Positions 6,511 to 8,223 of a stretch of DNA of 8,223 nt are shown piece by piece. A program made the translations under genes and the position numbers. Source of the stretch: Paracoccaceae bacterium. Lineage in GTDB: Bacteria > Pseudomonadota > Alphaproteobacteria > Rhodobacterales > Rhodobacteraceae. The notes beneath the pieces were generated by a model that had not been told where the DNA came from, did no database searches, and saw only the letters and a program-made list of their open reading frames with translations. Location of the stretch: the NCBI GenBank assembly GCA_015485015.1, contig WFUK01000202.1, positions 1 to 8,223 on the forward strand, in the 5' to 3' direction. How positions within the stretch are numbered: position 1 is the first letter of the stretch; every line of letters starts with the position of its first letter.

Positions 6511-6517
6511 CGATAAT

Positions 6518-7216
6518 ATGTCCCGCAGCCACCGCCTTATGCAGCTTATGCAGCTTTTCCGCACCCTGCCCGCGCCGATCAAAGCGCAAAGGCTGGCCGA
6601 TGAAACCGGCATTTCCCTGCGATCTATCTATCGCGATATCGGAACTTTGCGCGGCATGGGGGCGGTAATCGACGGGGCGGCCGGCTATGGCTATACGCTG
6701 ATTGACGACCCAGCCCTGCCCCCGATGAGCTTCTCGCAAGACGAAATCGAGGCGCTGGTGCTGGGCTTGCGCGAGGTGCAGGCGGTGGCCGACCCGGTGC
6801 TGGCAGAGGCAGCGCGGAATGCGTTGTCCAAGCTTCGAGCAAGCCTGCCAGCCTCACAAAGGCAACAACTCGGGCATGCCAGCCTGCACGCCAAGCGCTT
6901 CCATCATCGGCCTGAAATTCACATTGATGTGGCAGCGCTACGGGAAAGCATTCGGGCTGAACGAGCCGTGCAGATCGTCTATGCCGACCAAGCGGGTGCA
7001 AAGTCTATCCGCGAAATCTACCCCCTCGGGATCGTGTTTTTCGAAAGCACGCTGGTGGTCTCAAGCTGGTGTCGGCTAAGACAGGACTTCCGCACCTTCC
7101 GGCTGGACAGAATCCGGAGCTTCAAGGAGACTGGCAGTAGCTTCAGGCCGAAGCGGGTTCCGCTATTACGGGAGCTATTCGCCAAGTTCAAAGCAGAATC
7201 AGAAGGTCACGCCTAG
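6518..7216 (+). CDS. YafY-family transcriptional regulator (HTH + WYL domain)
   Basis: This 232-residue DNA-binding protein begins with a DeoR-like winged helix-turn-helix (about 4-60): 'IKAQRLADETGISLRSIYRD' (21-40) covers the turn and recognition helix, and 'GYGYTL' (56-61) the wing. A linker follows to about residue 135. The WYL domain is at about 139-208, with 'YPLGIVFF' (168-175), 'WCRLRQDFRTFRLDRI' (184-199) and its conserved Arg/Asp residues. WYL domains bind ligands, nucleic acids or nucleotides and make such regulators responsive to a signal; the signal here is unknown. The protein is full length for the family. Its gene is divergent from the GST-like gene, the usual arrangement for a regulator and its target, and a candidate promoter overlaps the target's leader. 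A probable terminator lies about 90 bases past the stop. The family is sure; the target is inference. Confidence 0.93.
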   Translation: MSRSHRLMQLMQLFRTLPAPIKAQRLADETGISLRSIYRDIGTLRGMGAVIDGAAGYGYTLIDDPALPPMSFSQDEIEALVLGLREVQAVADPVLAEAARNALSKLRASLPASQRQQLGHASLHAKRFHHRPEIHIDVAALRESIRAERAVQIVYADQAGAKSIREIYPLGIVFFESTLVVSSWCRLRQDFRTFRLDRIRSFKETGSSFRPKRVPLLRELFAKFKAESEGHA

Positions 7217-7219
7217 ACC

Positions 7220-7237
7220 GGTCGTGCTTGCACGACC
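7220..7237 (+). repeat. 8-bp stem-loop just after the yafY stop
   Basis: GGTCGTGC (7220-7227) pairs perfectly with GCACGACC (7230-7237) around a two-base TT gap, so a few inner pairs must open to form a loop. It starts four bases after the TAG. No T-run follows, so it may stabilise the mRNA 3' end or be an intergenic palindrome rather than a terminator. Confidence 0.55.
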
Positions 7238-7307
7238 CGCGCCAACGAGGTGGCCCGAAGGGTCGCCGAGGCGGCGCGCGCCCGGGGCTGTCCGTCAGTT
7301 CCGGAAT

Positions 7308-7357
7308 TGCTTTGACTTCGGGGAGCTAAAGCCCCCCTCAGCCAAAGCACGGTTTTT
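7308..7357 (+). terminator. Likely Rho-independent terminator of the yafY-type gene
   Basis: TGCTTTG (7308-7314) pairs with CAAAGCA (7343-7349); inside, GGGG (7320-7323) pairs with CCCC in the run 7332-7337. Five T (7353-7357) follow three bases after the stem. The shape and the location, about 90 bases past the yafY stop and upstream of pyrG, fit an intrinsic terminator. The interior loops make it imperfect. Confidence 0.45.
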
Positions 7358-7371
7358 GCAAGCAAAATCCG
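7350..7371. repeat. 10-bp imperfect palindrome
   Basis: Positions 7350-7359 pair with 7362-7371 with one T/T mismatch. The palindrome abuts the preceding hairpin, and its left arm contains that hairpin's T-run. On the - strand it could form its own stem-loop. Function unknown. Confidence 0.45.
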
Positions 7372-7388
7372 GTAGCCCTCACGGGCCG

Positions 7389-7421
7389 TGGCCTCGCTTC
7401 GCTCGGCGGCGCTTACCGCTA
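7389..7421 (-). repeat. 33-bp dispersed repeat, copy 2 (inverted)
   Basis: This is the reverse complement of 4241-4273 with one mismatch. The two copies lie about 3.1 kb apart in opposite orientation and bracket purA, the GST-like gene and the yafY-type regulator. This copy sits in gene-free DNA upstream of pyrG. Confidence 0.7.
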
Positions 7422-7505
7422 GGTTTGCGAAGTTACCCGTGGTTATCCACTAGATATTGCTTTTGCCCTCTTGCCTGCCCCCCGCTCTCTCTGTTAGTCT
7501 TAAAT

Positions 7506-7563
7506 CCCGTGATAGAGCGAAAAGCCACAAAGGCGCGCTCACCTTATAAACGATTCTCACGGG
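7506..7563 (+). promoter_or_regulatory. Possible structured leader of pyrG
   Basis: CCCGTGA (7506-7512) pairs with TCACGGG (7557-7563), and inside it GAGCG (7515-7519) pairs with CGCTC (7536-7540). The outer stem ends 12 bases before the pyrG ATG and includes part of the G-run (7561-7565) that could act as the Shine-Dalgarno. If the transcript starts upstream, the fold could affect initiation. The pairing is seen; regulation is inference. Confidence 0.3.
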
Positions 7564-7575
7564 GGCCAAACAGGC

Positions 7576-8223
7576 ATGGCACGATATATTTTCATCACCG
7601 GCGGCGTGGTTTCTTCGCTCGGCAAGGGGCTGGCTTCGGCCGCCCTTGGTTCGCTTTTGCAGGCGCGGGGCTATAGCGTTCGCCTACGCAAGCTTGACCC
7701 ATATCTTAACGTTGACCCCGGCACCATGTCGCCCTTTGAGCATGGCGAGGTATTTGTGACCGATGACGGCGCCGAAACCGATCTCGACCTTGGCCATTAC
7801 GAGCGCTTCACCGGCGTTTCAGCCCGCAAAACCGATAGCGTTTCCTCGGGCCGGATTTATTCCACCGTGCTGGAAAAGGAGCGCCGTGGCGATTACCTTG
7901 GCAAAACCATTCAAGTCATTCCGCATGTCACCAACGAGATCAAGGATTTCATCGAGATCGGCGATGACGAGGTTGATTTTATGCTTTGCGAGATCGGCGG
8001 CACCGTTGGCGATATCGAGGCGCTACCGTTTTTCGAGGCGATCCGGCAATTCTCCCAAGAGCGCTTCGGCGAGTGTATATTTATGCACCTGACGCTGGTG
8101 CCTTATATCGCGGCGGCGGGCGAGCTGAAAACCAAGCCCACCCAGCACTCGGTAAAGGAGCTGCGCTCCATCGGCATCGCGCCCGATATCCTGATGTGCC
8201 GTGCCGAGCGACCTATTCCTGTC
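7576..8223 (+). CDS. pyrG: CTP synthase, N-terminal part (3' end outside window)
   Basis: The first 216 residues of CTP synthase are visible, in an open frame to the right edge. The full cytosolic enzyme, about 545 residues, converts UTP to CTP using ATP and glutamine-derived ammonia. Only the synthetase (amidoligase) domain is present; the glutamine amidotransferase domain lies beyond the window. Seen here are the ATP loop '[10 protein letters not shown]' (9-18), '[20 protein letters not shown]' (39-58), '[16 protein letters not shown]' (63-78) with D71 equivalent to E. coli Mg ligand D72, '[10 protein letters not shown]' (139-148) with E139 equivalent to E140, and '[12 protein letters not shown]' (185-196), which in E. 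coli lines the UTP/CTP pocket and tetramer interface. The ATG at 7576 gives a normal N-terminus one residue shorter than E. coli. Upstream initiation signals are weak: AGG one base away, GGGGG ten bases away. Identity is certain. Confidence 0.97.
   Translation, partial: MARYIFITGGVVSSLGKGLASAALGSLLQARGYSVRLRKLDPYLNVDPGTMSPFEHGEVFVTDDGAETDLDLGHYERFTGVSARKTDSVSSGRIYSTVLEKERRGDYLGKTIQVIPHVTNEIKDFIEIGDDEVDFMLCEIGGTVGDIEALPFFEAIRQFSQERFGECIFMHLTLVPYIAAAGELKTKPTQHSVKELRSIGIAPDILMCRAERPIPV

Larger units (their letters stand above)
7217..7575. other. 359-bp gene-free region between yafY and pyrG: hairpins, repeat copy and pyrG leader
   Basis: I see no credible gene here. The only long frame on the + strand (7224-7676) runs through the hairpins and into pyrG in the wrong frame, and its product is low-complexity and Arg/Pro-rich. 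The left two thirds (7217-7421) are GC-rich and packed with stem-loops at 7220-7237, 7308-7349 and 7350-7371, ending with a copy of the 33-bp repeat. The right third (7422-7575) is less structured and should hold the pyrG promoter; TTGCCT (7471-7476) and TTAGTC (7494-7499), 17 bp apart, are a weak candidate. Alphaproteobacteria often have secG before pyrG; it is absent here. Confidence 0.6.

Noticed and set aside
7224..7676. 150-codon open frame before and into pyrG
   Set aside because: It overlaps the secure pyrG start in another frame and runs through palindromes. The product is Arg/Pro-rich and unlike any family I know; in particular it is not SecG.

Overview
The window looks like chromosomal DNA of an alphaproteobacterium, most likely from the Rhodobacterales. 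The evidence is a moderately high G+C content, a DUF2842 protein (a family largely confined to Alphaproteobacteria), and ordinary housekeeping genes of alphaproteobacterial character. It holds eight protein-coding genes, two of them cut by the window edges. I see no tRNA, rRNA, CRISPR array, transposase or phage gene. This is mainly a core-genome region; the less ordinary material is in the intergenic DNA.

Left part (1-3377). The C-terminal part of an unrecognised membrane protein on the + strand (1-851) converges, with a 4-nt overlap, on a SulP-family anion transporter on the - strand (848-2464). Upstream of sulP, on the same strand, lie thiamine pyrophosphokinase (2509-3153) and a 75-residue DUF2842 membrane protein (3150-3377). 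These two overlap by ATGA, so DUF2842, thiamine pyrophosphokinase and SulP probably form one transcription unit.

Middle part (3378-5605). A cytochrome b561-family membrane protein (3581-4243, +) is divergent from the DUF2842 unit and convergent with purA (4313-5605, -). Between the two stop codons lies a perfect 18-bp stem-loop next to a 33-bp repeat.

Right part (5606-8223). A glutathione S-transferase-like gene (5735-6433, -) is divergent from a YafY-type HTH/WYL regulator (6518-7216, +) across 84 bp, a classic regulator and target layout. A 359-bp gene-free, hairpin-rich region follows. It contains an inverted second copy of the 33-bp repeat, a likely terminator and the leader of pyrG (CTP synthase, from 7576, cut by the right edge).

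The genes do not form one pathway. purA and pyrG serve purine and pyrimidine nucleotide synthesis, thiamine pyrophosphokinase makes the thiamine cofactor, SulP and cytochrome b561 act in the membrane, and GST/YafY looks like a self-contained module. I found no convincing new system. The best leads are the inverted repeat pair that brackets purA-GST-yafY, the structured DNA before pyrG, and the nine-C tract in the 5' end of sulP.
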